Numbered from the stretch's first letter, positions 43,902 through 53,649 are shown. The stretch: 64,000 nt of DNA from Bacteroidales bacterium (GCA_019038645.1 JAHOYT010000051.1:1-64000), one strand, 5' to 3'. The notes: a model not told the origin generated them from the sequence alone. Program-made: numbers and translations.

Positions 43902-44846
43902 CTAAAAATTTGACTTCAATTTCACTCCTGAAAAATACTTTATATCCTTTTTAATTGATCTTAATCTAAAAGGTGCAAAAATAAGAAAAAAAACATATTC
44001 TATAGGAGCAATTACTAAAATTGCAAAAGGAAAATAATTCGCAAATATCCTGACCCTTATTTTTCTGGCAGGATTACCTGGTCCACCTTTTTTTAATATA
44101 AACTTAGCCCATTTAGTAAATACTCTTTTATATGCTATCTGCTCCGTAGAAGCTAAATATGAATTTATTTTTACAGCCTTTGCTTTAATCAATTCTTTCT
44201 GAAGGTTTTCCGAATTATTTTTTTCCAGATTCTCTTTTACAATTATTCCGTATTGTTCTGCACCATCAATATCTTTTTGTGAAATACCAGGTTTAGGAAA
44301 AATTCCTAAAAACCGGTCTTTCTTACCAGTGAAAAGGAAATAAGAAATTGTTATTATTCCTGTAATATTTTCTGATCTGTCCCTTAAAACTATATTTCCT
44401 ATGAGATTTCCTCCCAGATCAGCTATTTTTTCTTTAATATATTCCTGGGCAACGACCCACATATTTCGCACACCTAAAAGCGTAATAACAGGTTTGTCTT
44501 TAAAAATTCGCTTAGCTTGTTCAGAAAGCAAAAATGAGTTTGAAGGTATAGAAGGTGACATATACCATACCGTATAAGCAAATACTATTAAATCAAAATC
44601 TTCATCTCCCAGATCAAGAGACTTTATTTCACAGGGTACTCTGTTTACAGATTCCGGAAAGGAATCAAAAAAGTTATATCCTTTCCATGGAAAACCATAC
44701 TCTATTACAGGTTCAATGTTAGCATATGTAACTACATAATTATCTGATTGTTCGAAAGGTTTTGCGAAGTTTTTAACTATTTCGGAAAGTTGGCCTGACT
44801 GTGAATAATAAAGGATTAAAATCTTGTTCATCTTAATTTGACTCAT
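43902..44846 (-). CDS. darA: DarA-like dialkylresorcinol condensing enzyme
   Basis: A 314-residue protein with a flavodoxin-like N-terminal domain (ILILYYSQSGQLSEIVKNFA, then FDLIVFAYTVWYMSPSIPSN and VITLLGVRNMWVVAQEY). These segments match the DarA family, which condenses beta-keto acyl units to form the resorcinol ring. A hydrophobic segment lies near residue 275-295 (FPFAILVIAPIEYVFFLIFA), so it is probably membrane-bound. The start is at ATG 44844-44846, or the ATG five codons in (44831). It is 14 bp upstream of the ketosynthase III gene. I call the pair by motif and context, not by a known product. Confidence 0.75.
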   Translation of the reverse strand: MSQIKMNKILILYYSQSGQLSEIVKNFAKPFEQSDNYVVTYANIEPVIEYGFPWKGYNFFDSFPESVNRVPCEIKSLDLGDEDFDLIVFAYTVWYMSPSIPSNSFLLSEQAKRIFKDKPVITLLGVRNMWVVAQEYIKEKIADLGGNLIGNIVLRDRSENITGIITISYFLFTGKKDRFLGIFPKPGISQKDIDGAEQYGIIVKENLEKNNSENLQKELIKAKAVKINSYLASTEQIAYKRVFTKWAKFILKKGGPGNPARKIRVRIFANYFPFAILVIAPIEYVFFLIFAPFRLRSIKKDIKYFSGVKLKSNF

Positions 44847-44867
44847 AAATTAGAGCCTAAAAATAGA

Positions 44868-44907
44868 TGAAAATATTGTAAACAAAGAATGTTATACAAT
44901 ATTTTCA
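44868..44907 (-). terminator. Possible terminator between two minus-strand genes
   Basis: A 13-bp perfect stem (TGAAAATATTGTA against TACAATATTTTCA) with a 14-base loop and a T-rich stretch after it. It is AT-rich, so its strength is uncertain. Confidence 0.45.
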
Positions 44908-44931
44908 TTAACAAATAAATATTTGATTATT

Positions 44932-45273
44932 CTACTTACCTGAGGGATTAGAAAGAAAGTAAATAGCAATACTTGCAATCAGAAAATTGATAATTAATGC
45001 AGTATCAAGACCACCATCAACTGTGCTAATAATATTATAAATAGCTATTAAAGTAATGATAAAGCCGGAAATTACAGTCAATGCTGCTCTACGCTTAAAT
45101 CCTGTTACAAAAATTATAGCACTGAATATCAAGAAGAAAAATGCAATGTAAAAATTGACTTTATCCAAATTGAACTTCGAAAATGTTTTAAAATATTCAT
45201 CGTAAGCGTAAAGTAAAAGTCCTATACGCATTAACCATATTGATACCGGTAATAAAGCTTTAACAGGTTGCAT
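44932..45273 (-). CDS. Small four-helix membrane protein
   Basis: A 113-residue hydrophobic protein with four membrane helices (residues ~10-25, ~40-58, ~63-82, ~90-108) and short loops (KRRAALTV). The size and helix number resemble DoxX-like proteins but no motif settles it. The ATG at 45271-45273 gives QPVKALLPVSIWLMRIGLLL. It lies upstream of darA with a long AT-rich hairpin between them. Confidence 0.65.
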   Translation of the reverse strand: MQPVKALLPVSIWLMRIGLLLYAYDEYFKTFSKFNLDKVNFYIAFFFLIFSAIIFVTGFKRRAALTVISGFIITLIAIYNIISTVDGGLDTALIINFLIASIAIYFLSNPSGK

Positions 45274-45391
45274 AAAATTTAATTTAGAGTTTATAATGTG
45301 CTAAAATAATGAAAATAGTTTATAATTAAACTTTGCATATATTAGTAAGTCAAAATTGCATAGTTTTTTTAATTCTAATACTAATATTGTT

Positions 45392-47152
45392 ATGAAAAAA
45401 GTATTGTCATTAATTGGATTTTTGATTATTACAATTAGTGTTTTTAGTCAGAATAGTGAATGGATTACATATTACAAAAAATCAGATTTTCTTGAAACTC
45501 CCCGTTACGATGAAACTATGGAGTATACCATGAAACTGGCAGAATCGTCTGATTTAATAGAATATATAAGCTTTGGAACAAGTTTGCAAGGCCGTGATTT
45601 ACCATTATTGATTATTGACAAGAACAAAAACTTTACGCCTGAGAGTGTAAGGGAATCAGGAAATGCTGTTTTATTTATTGAAGCATGTATTCATCCCGGA
45701 GAATCGGAAGGTAAAGATGCCGGTTTGATGTTAATCAGAGATATAATCATTCATAATAAATATCCGAAACTATTGGATAACACTACTATCCTGTTTATAC
45801 CAATTTTTAATGTAGATGGTCACGAAAGATTTAGTGCCTATAACAGGATAAATCAAAATGGTCCAAAAGAAATGGGTTGGCGTACTACAGCTAACAATCT
45901 TAATTTAAACAGAGATTTTATAAAAGCTGATGCTGTAGAAATGCAATATTGGCTTAAACTTTTTAACGAATGGTTGCCCGATTTATTTATTGATATTCAC
46001 ACAACCGATGGTGCCGATTATCAGTATTCGTTAACATACGGAATGCATGTTTTAGGCGATATGAACAAAGAACAAACCGAATGGCAAAATAACTACCTGT
46101 CAGAAGTAGAAGAAAAACTCTTAGATGATGATGTGTTAATATTTCCTTATGTTTCTTTTAGAAGGTGGCACGATCCCCGAAGCGGATTGATTCGCAGAAC
46201 TGCATCACCCAGATATTCAACCGGATATAGTGCATATCAAAACAGACCTGCTTTATTGGTAGAAACACACATGCTAAAAGATTATAAAACAAGAGTAGAT
46301 GCTACTTATCATCTATTGAGGCATACTATAGAAATTGTTGATAATCAGCATACAGAATTAAAAGAAATAAATAAAAATGCTGATTCTGAAACTAAAGACT
46401 TAGCTGGAAAAGAGATTGTCTTAGAATATTATACTTCCGGTAAAGATAGCAGTATTGTTAAATTTAAAGGCGTTGAATATAATATTGTTCATAGTGATTT
46501 AACAGATGATATTTGGGTGCAATTTAGTGATATCCCAAAAGATTATGATTTAGTATTATTTGACAAGCAAATGCCTGCTTCAACAGCAAAATTACCACAA
46601 GTCTACATTATTCCGGTTGAATGGACTGAGGTTATTAATCGCCTTGCAATGCATGGTATACAACACATAACATTACAGGAATCGAAAGAATTTGAGATTG
46701 AAACATACAAATTCAGTAATGTGTCTTTTTCGAACTCCCCTTTCGAAGGTAGACAAATGGTTCAGAATTTTGATATGGAGGAAATCTCAATTAAGAAGCT
46801 ATTTTCTGCAGGTTCTGTAATTATTCCAACTAACCAGCGAACAGCAAAGATAATAGCACACATTCTGGAACCAATAGGTCCGGATTCGTATGTGCGTTGG
46901 GGATTTTTTAATTCAATTTTTGAACGTAAAGAATATGTGGAAACATATGTTATGGAAAAAATGGCTCGCGAAATGATTGAAGAAAATCCTGAATTGAGAG
47001 ACGAATATGAGCAAGCAATAAAAGAAAATCCTCAATATTATAACAATCAGTGGACGAAACTGTTCTGGTTTTACGAAAGAACTCCATACTGGGATCAGCA
47101 GAAAAATGTTTATCCGGTAGGCAAAATATATGACATGGAAGCTAAAGATTGA
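45392..47152 (+). CDS. Secreted zinc carboxypeptidase (peptidase M14)
   Basis: A 586-residue M14-family enzyme with a signal peptide (KKVLSLIGFLIITISVFSQ). I start it at ATG 45392; the in-frame TTG at 45356 would hide the signal peptide. Zinc ligands are visible: His and Glu in EACIHPGESEGKD, then the His in LFIDIHTTDGADYQYS. The catalytic Glu is in ALLVETHMLKDY. NVDGHERF and NNLNLNRDF are typical substrate-binding segments. The C-terminal ~200 residues are an extra domain of unknown function. It likely degrades peptides outside the cytoplasm. It is followed by the DUF5916 gene, 36 bp downstream. Confidence 0.9.
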   Translation: MKKVLSLIGFLIITISVFSQNSEWITYYKKSDFLETPRYDETMEYTMKLAESSDLIEYISFGTSLQGRDLPLLIIDKNKNFTPESVRESGNAVLFIEACIHPGESEGKDAGLMLIRDIIIHNKYPKLLDNTTILFIPIFNVDGHERFSAYNRINQNGPKEMGWRTTANNLNLNRDFIKADAVEMQYWLKLFNEWLPDLFIDIHTTDGADYQYSLTYGMHVLGDMNKEQTEWQNNYLSEVEEKLLDDDVLIFPYVSFRRWHDPRSGLIRRTASPRYSTGYSAYQNRPALLVETHMLKDYKTRVDATYHLLRHTIEIVDNQHTELKEINKNADSETKDLAGKEIVLEYYTSGKDSSIVKFKGVEYNIVHSDLTDDIWVQFSDIPKDYDLVLFDKQMPASTAKLPQVYIIPVEWTEVINRLAMHGIQHITLQESKEFEIETYKFSNVSFSNSPFEGRQMVQNFDMEEISIKKLFSAGSVIIPTNQRTAKIIAHILEPIGPDSYVRWGFFNSIFERKEYVETYVMEKMAREMIEENPELRDEYEQAIKENPQYYNNQWTKLFWFYERTPYWDQQKNVYPVGKIYDMEAKD

Positions 47153-47188
47153 TATACTAACTATTAGATTACATTATTGTTATAAAGA

Positions 47189-49342
47189 ATGAAACAAAAT
47201 TTAATTTTATTTATTGGTTTAATATTAAGCACGAATCTTTTCGGGCAACATTCAAAACCGGATTCTATTATTGCCATATTTTCTGAAGAAGAAATTAAAC
47301 TCGACGGGAAGTTGAATGAAGCTTGCTGGCTAAATGCTCCTGCTATTGAAAACTTTACTCAAAGAGAATTAAATGAAGGAGATCCTGCAACAGAGAAAAC
47401 CCAAATATCTGTAGTTTATAATACGAATGAAATTTATTTTGGAATTTGGTGTTTCGATAGTGAGGCCCATAAGATCTCGGCTCAACAAATGGCGCGTGAC
47501 TTTAGCTGGAGAAGTGACGATAATGTAGAAATAATGATAAGCACGTTTAACGACAACAGAAACGGATATTTGTTTGTAACAAATCCTAATGGCGCTCTGG
47601 CAGATGTGTGGGTTGGAGATGAAGGTAAGGACTGGAACAAAGACTGGAGCGGTGTGTGGGATGTAGCAGTAGAGAAAAATGAACAGGGCTGGTTTGCAGA
47701 AATCGTTATTCCTTTTAGTACTTTGAAATTTAAGAACGACAGTACGCAAATCTGGGGTATTAATTTTGAAAGAAATATCCGAAGAAAAAAAGAACAGTTA
47801 TTATGGCAGGGATGGTCGAGATTATACGATGTAGAAAAAATATCTCAGGGTGGAAAATTAACAGGTATTAAGAATATTAAACAAGGAACAAAAATAGAGA
47901 TTAAACCTTATATGCTTGGCGGTTTTGAATTTTTGGAAACCGGAACTGAAAATACAGGTAAAGTTGGTGGTGAAATAAATTTTGATATAAGTCCAACTTT
48001 AAAGCTAAATTTTTCGGTAAATACTGATTTTGCTCAGGTTGAAGCAGACAGGAAGCAAATTAACCTTTCAAGATTTTCTTTATACTACCCTGAAAAAAGA
48101 CAATTCTTTCTGGAAGGAAAGAACTATTATGACTTGAATGTTGGAAGCGTACGGCTTTTTTATAGCAGGAAAATAGGTATTGACGAAAATACAGAAGTGC
48201 CGATAATTGGCGGTACGAGGTTTTTCGGGAAACTAAACAAAACCAATATTGGTGTTATGTCTATTCAGACTTATGCAAAAGATAGTATTCCTACGACTAA
48301 TTATTCTGTAATTAAACTCAAACAAGATATTTTTAAGCAATCCAGTATAGGGCTTATCGCAACACAAAAATATTCCGATAATCAATACAACAGAGTGTAT
48401 GGCACTGATTTTAACTACTCTACATCTAATCTATTTGGAGAGAAAAACCTTCGTGTGGGCGGCGCTGTTGCTATTTCTGAAACAAAAATTTTTGGCGAAA
48501 CAGAAAACCTGAATAAGGATAACCTCTCCTATAATATATTTTTGAGCTATCCGAACGATCAGGTTGAATTTGATTTTGGGTTTAGTACTGTTCAACAAGA
48601 ATTTAATCCTGAAGTAGGATTCGCATATCGTACAAACTATCAAATGCTGTATACCGAGTTGCAATTCAATCCGCGATTAAAAAAACAAGGATTCTTTAGA
48701 AATTTAATTTTTAAACCCCTTGATATTAATTACTACATTAATGATGATACAAAAAATCTTGAATCCGTTTTTTATGAATGGCGTCCTTTTGGATTTGTTT
48801 CAAAGAGTGGCGAATCTCTGGAGTTTAATGTTATACATCTATATGATAAACCAGTTGAGAATTTTGAGCTAATTGACAGTGTTTTCATTCCTGCAGGCAG
48901 TTATTGGGACAATCGTTTTGAAATCCAACTCAGTACATTTAAAGGAAGAAAAATAGCAGCAGAAGCTGTTGTTAATGTTGGTCAATTTTATACAGGCCAT
49001 CGTCAGGAATATGAATTATACACATATTTTAATATTAACAGGCACCTGAATATAGGACTCGACTGGCAAAGGAATTATGTACGGCTACCGGAAAATTCTT
49101 TTACAACCAACGAAATTGGTGGACGAATTGATTATGCGTTTAATCCAAAACTACAAACCAGCATGTTTACACAATGGAACAATGAGGATGAAAATGTTTT
49201 AGTTAATTATAGAATAAACTGGATACCTAAAATTGGTAGTTACTTTTACTTTGTTGTCAATCAGGAATTTAATACAGAAAATGGAATTAAATTAGAGCGA
49301 ACGACTATTCTTGGAAAACTAATTTGGCGATTTGCATTATAA
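47189..49342 (+). CDS. DUF5916/CBM9-like outer-membrane protein
   Basis: A 717-residue exported protein. After the signal peptide comes a CBM9-like domain (residues ~25-230: IKLDGKLNEACWLNAPAIEN, VVYNTNEIYFGIWCFD, WFAEIVIPFSTLKF) and then a beta-rich region (~250-717) with alternating hydrophobic residues that suggests an outer-membrane barrel, ending in ...TILGKLIWRFAL with a terminal hydrophobic residue pattern. This combination (CBM9 plus DUF5916) is common in Bacteroidota and has no settled function. It follows the M14 peptidase by 36 bp, so the two may work together. Confidence 0.85.
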   Translation: MKQNLILFIGLILSTNLFGQHSKPDSIIAIFSEEEIKLDGKLNEACWLNAPAIENFTQRELNEGDPATEKTQISVVYNTNEIYFGIWCFDSEAHKISAQQMARDFSWRSDDNVEIMISTFNDNRNGYLFVTNPNGALADVWVGDEGKDWNKDWSGVWDVAVEKNEQGWFAEIVIPFSTLKFKNDSTQIWGINFERNIRRKKEQLLWQGWSRLYDVEKISQGGKLTGIKNIKQGTKIEIKPYMLGGFEFLETGTENTGKVGGEINFDISPTLKLNFSVNTDFAQVEADRKQINLSRFSLYYPEKRQFFLEGKNYYDLNVGSVRLFYSRKIGIDENTEVPIIGGTRFFGKLNKTNIGVMSIQTYAKDSIPTTNYSVIKLKQDIFKQSSIGLIATQKYSDNQYNRVYGTDFNYSTSNLFGEKNLRVGGAVAISETKIFGETENLNKDNLSYNIFLSYPNDQVEFDFGFSTVQQEFNPEVGFAYRTNYQMLYTELQFNPRLKKQGFFRNLIFKPLDINYYINDDTKNLESVFYEWRPFGFVSKSGESLEFNVIHLYDKPVENFELIDSVFIPAGSYWDNRFEIQLSTFKGRKIAAEAVVNVGQFYTGHRQEYELYTYFNINRHLNIGLDWQRNYVRLPENSFTTNEIGGRIDYAFNPKLQTSMFTQWNNEDENVLVNYRINWIPKIGSYFYFVVNQEFNTENGIKLERTTILGKLIWRFAL

Positions 49343-49412
49343 GAATAATGATAAAAATATAGAAACTTGATGAGATAAAATATTTTTACGAACTGTCCTG
49401 ATAATGTATTAC

Positions 49413-49436
49413 AGCCCTGTTATTCAGGGCTTTTTT
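49413..49436 (+). terminator. Terminator of the M14-DUF5916 operon
   Basis: AGCCCTG/CAGGGCT with a five-base loop followed by TTTTTT, about 70 bp after the DUF5916 stop. Confidence 0.9.
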
Positions 49437-49555
49437 ATTTACTTAATTTACTGCAATACAAGCTGTTCTATTGACATCCCTTCTCAATTGTTGTAACTTG
49501 GGCTATAATTATTTAAACAAAACATTAAGCCCTGAAAGAATTAAAACCGAATGTT

Positions 49556-51772
49556 ATGAAAAAGCTAATTATTGTAATAACGGTATTGTTTTTCTGTTTT
49601 TCTGCCAGTTCGCAGGAACGCCGTCTGGCACTTATTATCGGTAATGGTAATTATACATCGAGTACTCTTTCCAATCCCGAAAATGATGCAAAATCTATGG
49701 AAAAGTCACTTAAAGCACTCGGGTTTAAAGTGATCAGACATGAAAATCTGACACAAAGTAAATTGACCGAAGCCATTGATAATTTTGGGAATAAATTGAA
49801 ATACTACGATGTTGGTCTGTTCTTTTATGCGGGACATGGTATTCAGGCTAAAGGTTTTAATTATTTAATTCCTGTGGATGCCGTTTTAAAGGCAGAATCA
49901 GATGTAGAATACAGTTGTGTTAGAGCCGACAGAATTTTTGGAAAAATGGAAGAAGCTCAGAATAAAATGAATATTGTTATTCTGGATGCATGCCGTGATA
50001 ACCCGTTTGAAAGAAGCTGGACAAGAGCAGCAAGAGGACGTGGTTTAACATTTATGGATGCTCCTAGTGGATCAATAATTGCTTATGCAACAGCACCTGG
50101 AAAAACTGCTTCTGACGGATACGGGGAAAACAGTCCGTACACTTCTGCCCTGATTCAATGTATGGAAATTCCAAACATTAAAATTGAGGATTTTTTTAAA
50201 AAGGTAAGAGCACAAGTTCGGGAACAAACAAAAGATCAACAAACTCCCTGGGAATCAACTTCTCTCGAAGGAGATTTCTATTTCTATGTTGATGCAGAAC
50301 ATGCATTACAGGAAACTCAACATACAGATGCTACTCAGCTTGTTGATAACAGTGTTAAGGAACTTAAAAGAAATGCAGCTCCTGAAATTAAGTCTTTGGC
50401 TATTTTGCCTTTCGCCAATTATAGTGGTGATGAAACTCAGGCGTATCTTGCTTTAGGAATGCAAGATGCATTAATAAGTGAAATTGGCCAATTAGGAACA
50501 ATAAGAGTCATATCAAAAACATCTACATTTAGTTATACAAATACGTCGAAAACGATACAGGAAATTGCATACGAATTAGATGTTGATGCTATTATGGAAG
50601 CTTCAATAATGACAATACAAGACAATATAAGGCTTCACCTTAAACTTTACAATGCTTATCCCGAAGAAAAGCAAATATGGTCTCAAACCTTTGATTCTGA
50701 CATGAGTAATATCTTTAATCTTTACAACGATGTTATAAAAACCGTTGCAAATGAAATTCAGATATCACTTTCACCAGAGCAACAAAATCAACTTGAAAAA
50801 ACAAGACAGATTAATCCTGATGCATATCAAGCCTATCTTAAAGGAAAATCTCACTTGTTTTCCTTAACACGAGAAAGTTTGGAAGCAGCCCTGGACTATT
50901 TTCAGAAAGCAGTAAAAATTGATCCGGAATATGCCCCGGCCTATGGTGGCATGGCAGGTGTTTGGGGAGTTTTAAAGCAAATGGATTATGTTTCACCTGA
51001 TGAAGCAAATCCAAAAATGAAAGAATATATGTCAAAAGCTATTGAACTTGATAGTGAAAATGCAGATGTATATTTTTATGATGCCGTGGTGAAAGTTTGG
51101 ACTGACTTTGACTGGGTAGGAGCAGAAAAATCATTTAAGAAATGCCTTGAGATTAATCCAAACTATTCAGAAGCATGGGCTTATTATTCACATTTCTTAA
51201 TGTGTATGAAAAGACCTGATGAAATGAGAGAAACAATGAAACGTGCTTTGGAAATCGATCCCTATAATTATCTAATTCAAATACTTGCAGGTGTGGAACT
51301 TACGATAGGGTCAGAATATGATTTAAGCATAAACGAAATGAGCCAACTGCAAACAATAATGCCAAATAATCCATTAATCATGGTCATACTTTTTCAATGT
51401 TACGCAGAAACAGGCAAGTATGACCTGGCTATCAACGAACTGAAGAAAATACTCAATCAGGTAGCGGATGAAACGGTAATTAAAACATTAGATAAAGAAT
51501 ATAGCAAAGCGGGTTTCAAAAAAGCTTTGAATGCAACAGCAGATGTTTTGGTGGAGCGTTCAAGTTTTGTCTCAGCTCAACATATGGCCACGCTATATGG
51601 GTACGCTGGAAACACAGATAAAATGCTGATTTGGTTAGAAAAAATGTATATCAGAGGAGATCCTGATTTACCATATATCGGAGTAATGCCCTTATTCAGA
51701 CCATACCAGGATGAACCGCGGTACATTGAAATAGTGCAACGAATGAATTTGCCGCTCGGAAAATTTGAATAA
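49556..51772 (+). CDS. Secreted caspase-like protein with FlgO-like and TPR domains
   Basis: A 738-residue exported protein. A signal peptide (KKLIIVITVLFFCFSASSQ) precedes a C14 caspase domain (residues ~22-245) with the catalytic His94 (FFYAGHGIQ) and Cys146 (ILDACRDNPF), both present. Residues ~277-400 form a FlgO/TolB-like domain (SLAILPFANYSGDETQAYLA, LGMQDALISEIG), usually found in receptor cyclases and CadC-like regulators. A TPR array fills ~420-700. Caspase plus TPR is known from bacteria, but this order with the FlgO-like middle is less common. It is a single gene with terminators on both sides. The substrate is unknown. Confidence 0.88.
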   Translation: MKKLIIVITVLFFCFSASSQERRLALIIGNGNYTSSTLSNPENDAKSMEKSLKALGFKVIRHENLTQSKLTEAIDNFGNKLKYYDVGLFFYAGHGIQAKGFNYLIPVDAVLKAESDVEYSCVRADRIFGKMEEAQNKMNIVILDACRDNPFERSWTRAARGRGLTFMDAPSGSIIAYATAPGKTASDGYGENSPYTSALIQCMEIPNIKIEDFFKKVRAQVREQTKDQQTPWESTSLEGDFYFYVDAEHALQETQHTDATQLVDNSVKELKRNAAPEIKSLAILPFANYSGDETQAYLALGMQDALISEIGQLGTIRVISKTSTFSYTNTSKTIQEIAYELDVDAIMEASIMTIQDNIRLHLKLYNAYPEEKQIWSQTFDSDMSNIFNLYNDVIKTVANEIQISLSPEQQNQLEKTRQINPDAYQAYLKGKSHLFSLTRESLEAALDYFQKAVKIDPEYAPAYGGMAGVWGVLKQMDYVSPDEANPKMKEYMSKAIELDSENADVYFYDAVVKVWTDFDWVGAEKSFKKCLEINPNYSEAWAYYSHFLMCMKRPDEMRETMKRALEIDPYNYLIQILAGVELTIGSEYDLSINEMSQLQTIMPNNPLIMVILFQCYAETGKYDLAINELKKILNQVADETVIKTLDKEYSKAGFKKALNATADVLVERSSFVSAQHMATLYGYAGNTDKMLIWLEKMYIRGDPDLPYIGVMPLFRPYQDEPRYIEIVQRMNLPLGKFE

Positions 51773-51809
51773 AACGGTTCAAAATAATTACTAAAACTTA
51801 TAGCATACA

Positions 51810-51833
51810 AGAAGCCCGGAAACAGGGCTTCTT
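51810..51833. terminator. Terminator of the caspase-TPR gene
   Basis: AGAAGCCC/GGGCTTCT with a seven-base loop, then TTAAATTTT. It is shared with the convergent DUF427 gene. Confidence 0.75.
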
Positions 51834-51882
51834 TAAATTTTAATTATTTTTTTGAGTATAATCCCCCATTACTGTTAGTAAC

Positions 51883-52176
51883 TTACTCTTCAATAACTTC
51901 TATACCATCTTTCTGGTAAAAAGCAATTCTGTTATTTATTTGTTTTGCTTTTTCGTTGGGTTCAGGATAATACCAGATTACATCCTTTAATTTTTCACCT
52001 TCAAAATTAAAATGATAATAATTTGCAACACCTTTCCACGGACAGGTTGTTTTTAAATTACTTTTTTTAAGGTATTCATTTTTTATTGAATCTATAGGAA
52101 AATAATGATTACCCTCTACTTTGATAGTATCATTGCTTTCTGCAATGACTATTCCTTTGTATAATGCTTTAATCAT
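51883..52176 (-). CDS. DUF427 family protein
   Basis: A 97-residue small beta-barrel-like protein. The family pattern is clear: KALYKGIVIAESNDTIKVEG, NHYFPIDSIKNEYL, TTCPWKGVANYYHF and VIWYYPEP. The function of DUF427 proteins is not established. It is a single gene, downstream of an EgtB-like gene on the same strand with a 207-bp gap that holds a repeat. Confidence 0.9.
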   Translation of the reverse strand: MIKALYKGIVIAESNDTIKVEGNHYFPIDSIKNEYLKKSNLKTTCPWKGVANYYHFNFEGEKLKDVIWYYPEPNEKAKQINNRIAFYQKDGIEVIEE

Positions 52177-52255
52177 CGTTTATTGTTTAAAAAATATAAC
52201 AGTAACGTATTCTAAATGTTCATTATAGAAAGAAGCATTCCAAATAGTCAATTTT

Positions 52256-52360
52256 TGTCATCTCCAACTCCTGCCTGCCGGCAGGCAAGGTGATTGGAGA
52301 TCTCATATGAATATGATTATAAGGATAAGTACAAGATTTCCTTTTTCAAGGGAATGACAG
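52256..52360. repeat. Dispersed intergenic palindrome
   Basis: A hairpin with arms TCTCCAA/TTGGAGA around CCTGCCTGCCGGCAGGC, bracketed by TTGTCA (left) and GAATGACAG (right). The core is shared with the second half of the composite at 25211-25306 (CACCTGCCTGACGGCAG). It fills most of the gap between the DUF427 and EgtB-like genes. Confidence 0.65.
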
Positions 52361-52383
52361 TTCTGCTACTTTTTAGACTATAA

Positions 52384-53649
52384 TTATTCTATATCTGAAG
52401 CCAGTCTTATTCCTGTAAACTGCCAGCGTTTATCAGGCTGAAAGAAATTTCTGTAGGATGTTCTGAAATGATTACTTGAAGTTGCACAGGAACCCCCACG
52501 TAAAACCATCTGGTTAATCATAAATTTACCGTTATATTCGCCTAATGCTCCTTTCGCTTGTTTATATCCCGGATAAGGTAAATAAGCACTATTGGTCCAC
52601 TCCCACACATCCCCGATAAGTTGGTAAGAACTTTCTTTTCGCGCTAAAGGATGAAATAAATTATTGCCCTGAAAATTTGCCAGATTGTAATCCAGATCAG
52701 TCGCATATTTATTTACTGCAACTTCCCACTCAAATTCAGTTAGCAATCTCATTTGTTTCCATCTGGCAAAAGCTTCGGCTTCGTAAAAACTTACATGAGT
52801 AACCGGGATATCGGGGTTCATTTTTTGTAAACCATTGGTTAAAGTGTATTCATAAAATTTATCGTCGATTAAATGCCAGTATAAAGGTGATTTAACGCCG
52901 TTTGCGTTTAACCAGCCCCAACCATCCGCCGACCAGAATTCGAAGCGCTCATAGCCTTTATCTTTAATAAAACCTATATAATCACTGTTGGTTACAAGCA
53001 TATCAGAGAACTTAACTCCGTTCAGGTAAACTTTATGTTTCTTCTCTTCGTTATCAAAGTGAAAATCATCACCATCATATCCAACTTCAAATATTCCTTC
53101 ATTTACTTTAAGAAAATCAGGTTCAACCAATTTGGCTAATTTGTCAAGAGATTTATCGTATTTAAGCTTGTAAGTAGGAAATAAAAGATTATGCCCAAGT
53201 ATATATTTAATATCAGTAATTAATAATTCCTGATGTTGTTGCTCATGATTTAATCCTAATTCAATTAAATCCAGTATTTTATCATCAACTTTTTCAGCCA
53301 GAAAGATTTCTACATTTTCATCAATGATTTCCCGGTAATGCAGTACTTCTTCTACTGTGGGACGGGTTAAATTACCTCTATCAACACGTATAATTCTTTC
53401 ACCAAGGCTTTCATAGTAACTATTAAAAATATAATTATACTTTTTATTATAAAACCGATATTTATCAATATTTGATTCAAGAATTAATACTTCGAAAAAC
53501 CATGTTGTATGTCCTAAATGCCATTTCGGAGGGCTAACATCTTCAATAGGCTGCACAACATAATCTTCAATTTTTAAAGGATTGCAAATCTCTACTGTTC
53601 TGTCTCTTACTTCCTTATATTTGTTTAATAAGTTTTCTTGTCTCTCCAT
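52384..53649 (-). CDS. EgtB-like sulfoxide synthase family protein
   Basis: A 421-residue protein with an N-terminal DinB-like helical bundle (residues ~1-150) and a C-terminal formylglycine-generating-enzyme/lectin-like domain (~170-421, GDVWEWTNSAYLPYPGY, MVLRGGSCATSSNHFRTSYR). The iron ligands of EgtB are present: His47 (WHLGHTTWF) and His135/His139 (NHEQQHQELL). EgtB makes the C-S bond of ergothioneine from trimethyl-histidine. The histidine methyltransferase EgtD is usually next door but is absent from this window, so ergothioneine, ovothiol-type or selenoneine chemistry are all open. It is a single gene. Confidence 0.88.
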   Translation of the reverse strand: MERQENLLNKYKEVRDRTVEICNPLKIEDYVVQPIEDVSPPKWHLGHTTWFFEVLILESNIDKYRFYNKKYNYIFNSYYESLGERIIRVDRGNLTRPTVEEVLHYREIIDENVEIFLAEKVDDKILDLIELGLNHEQQHQELLITDIKYILGHNLLFPTYKLKYDKSLDKLAKLVEPDFLKVNEGIFEVGYDGDDFHFDNEEKKHKVYLNGVKFSDMLVTNSDYIGFIKDKGYERFEFWSADGWGWLNANGVKSPLYWHLIDDKFYEYTLTNGLQKMNPDIPVTHVSFYEAEAFARWKQMRLLTEFEWEVAVNKYATDLDYNLANFQGNNLFHPLARKESSYQLIGDVWEWTNSAYLPYPGYKQAKGALGEYNGKFMINQMVLRGGSCATSSNHFRTSYRNFFQPDKRWQFTGIRLASDIE

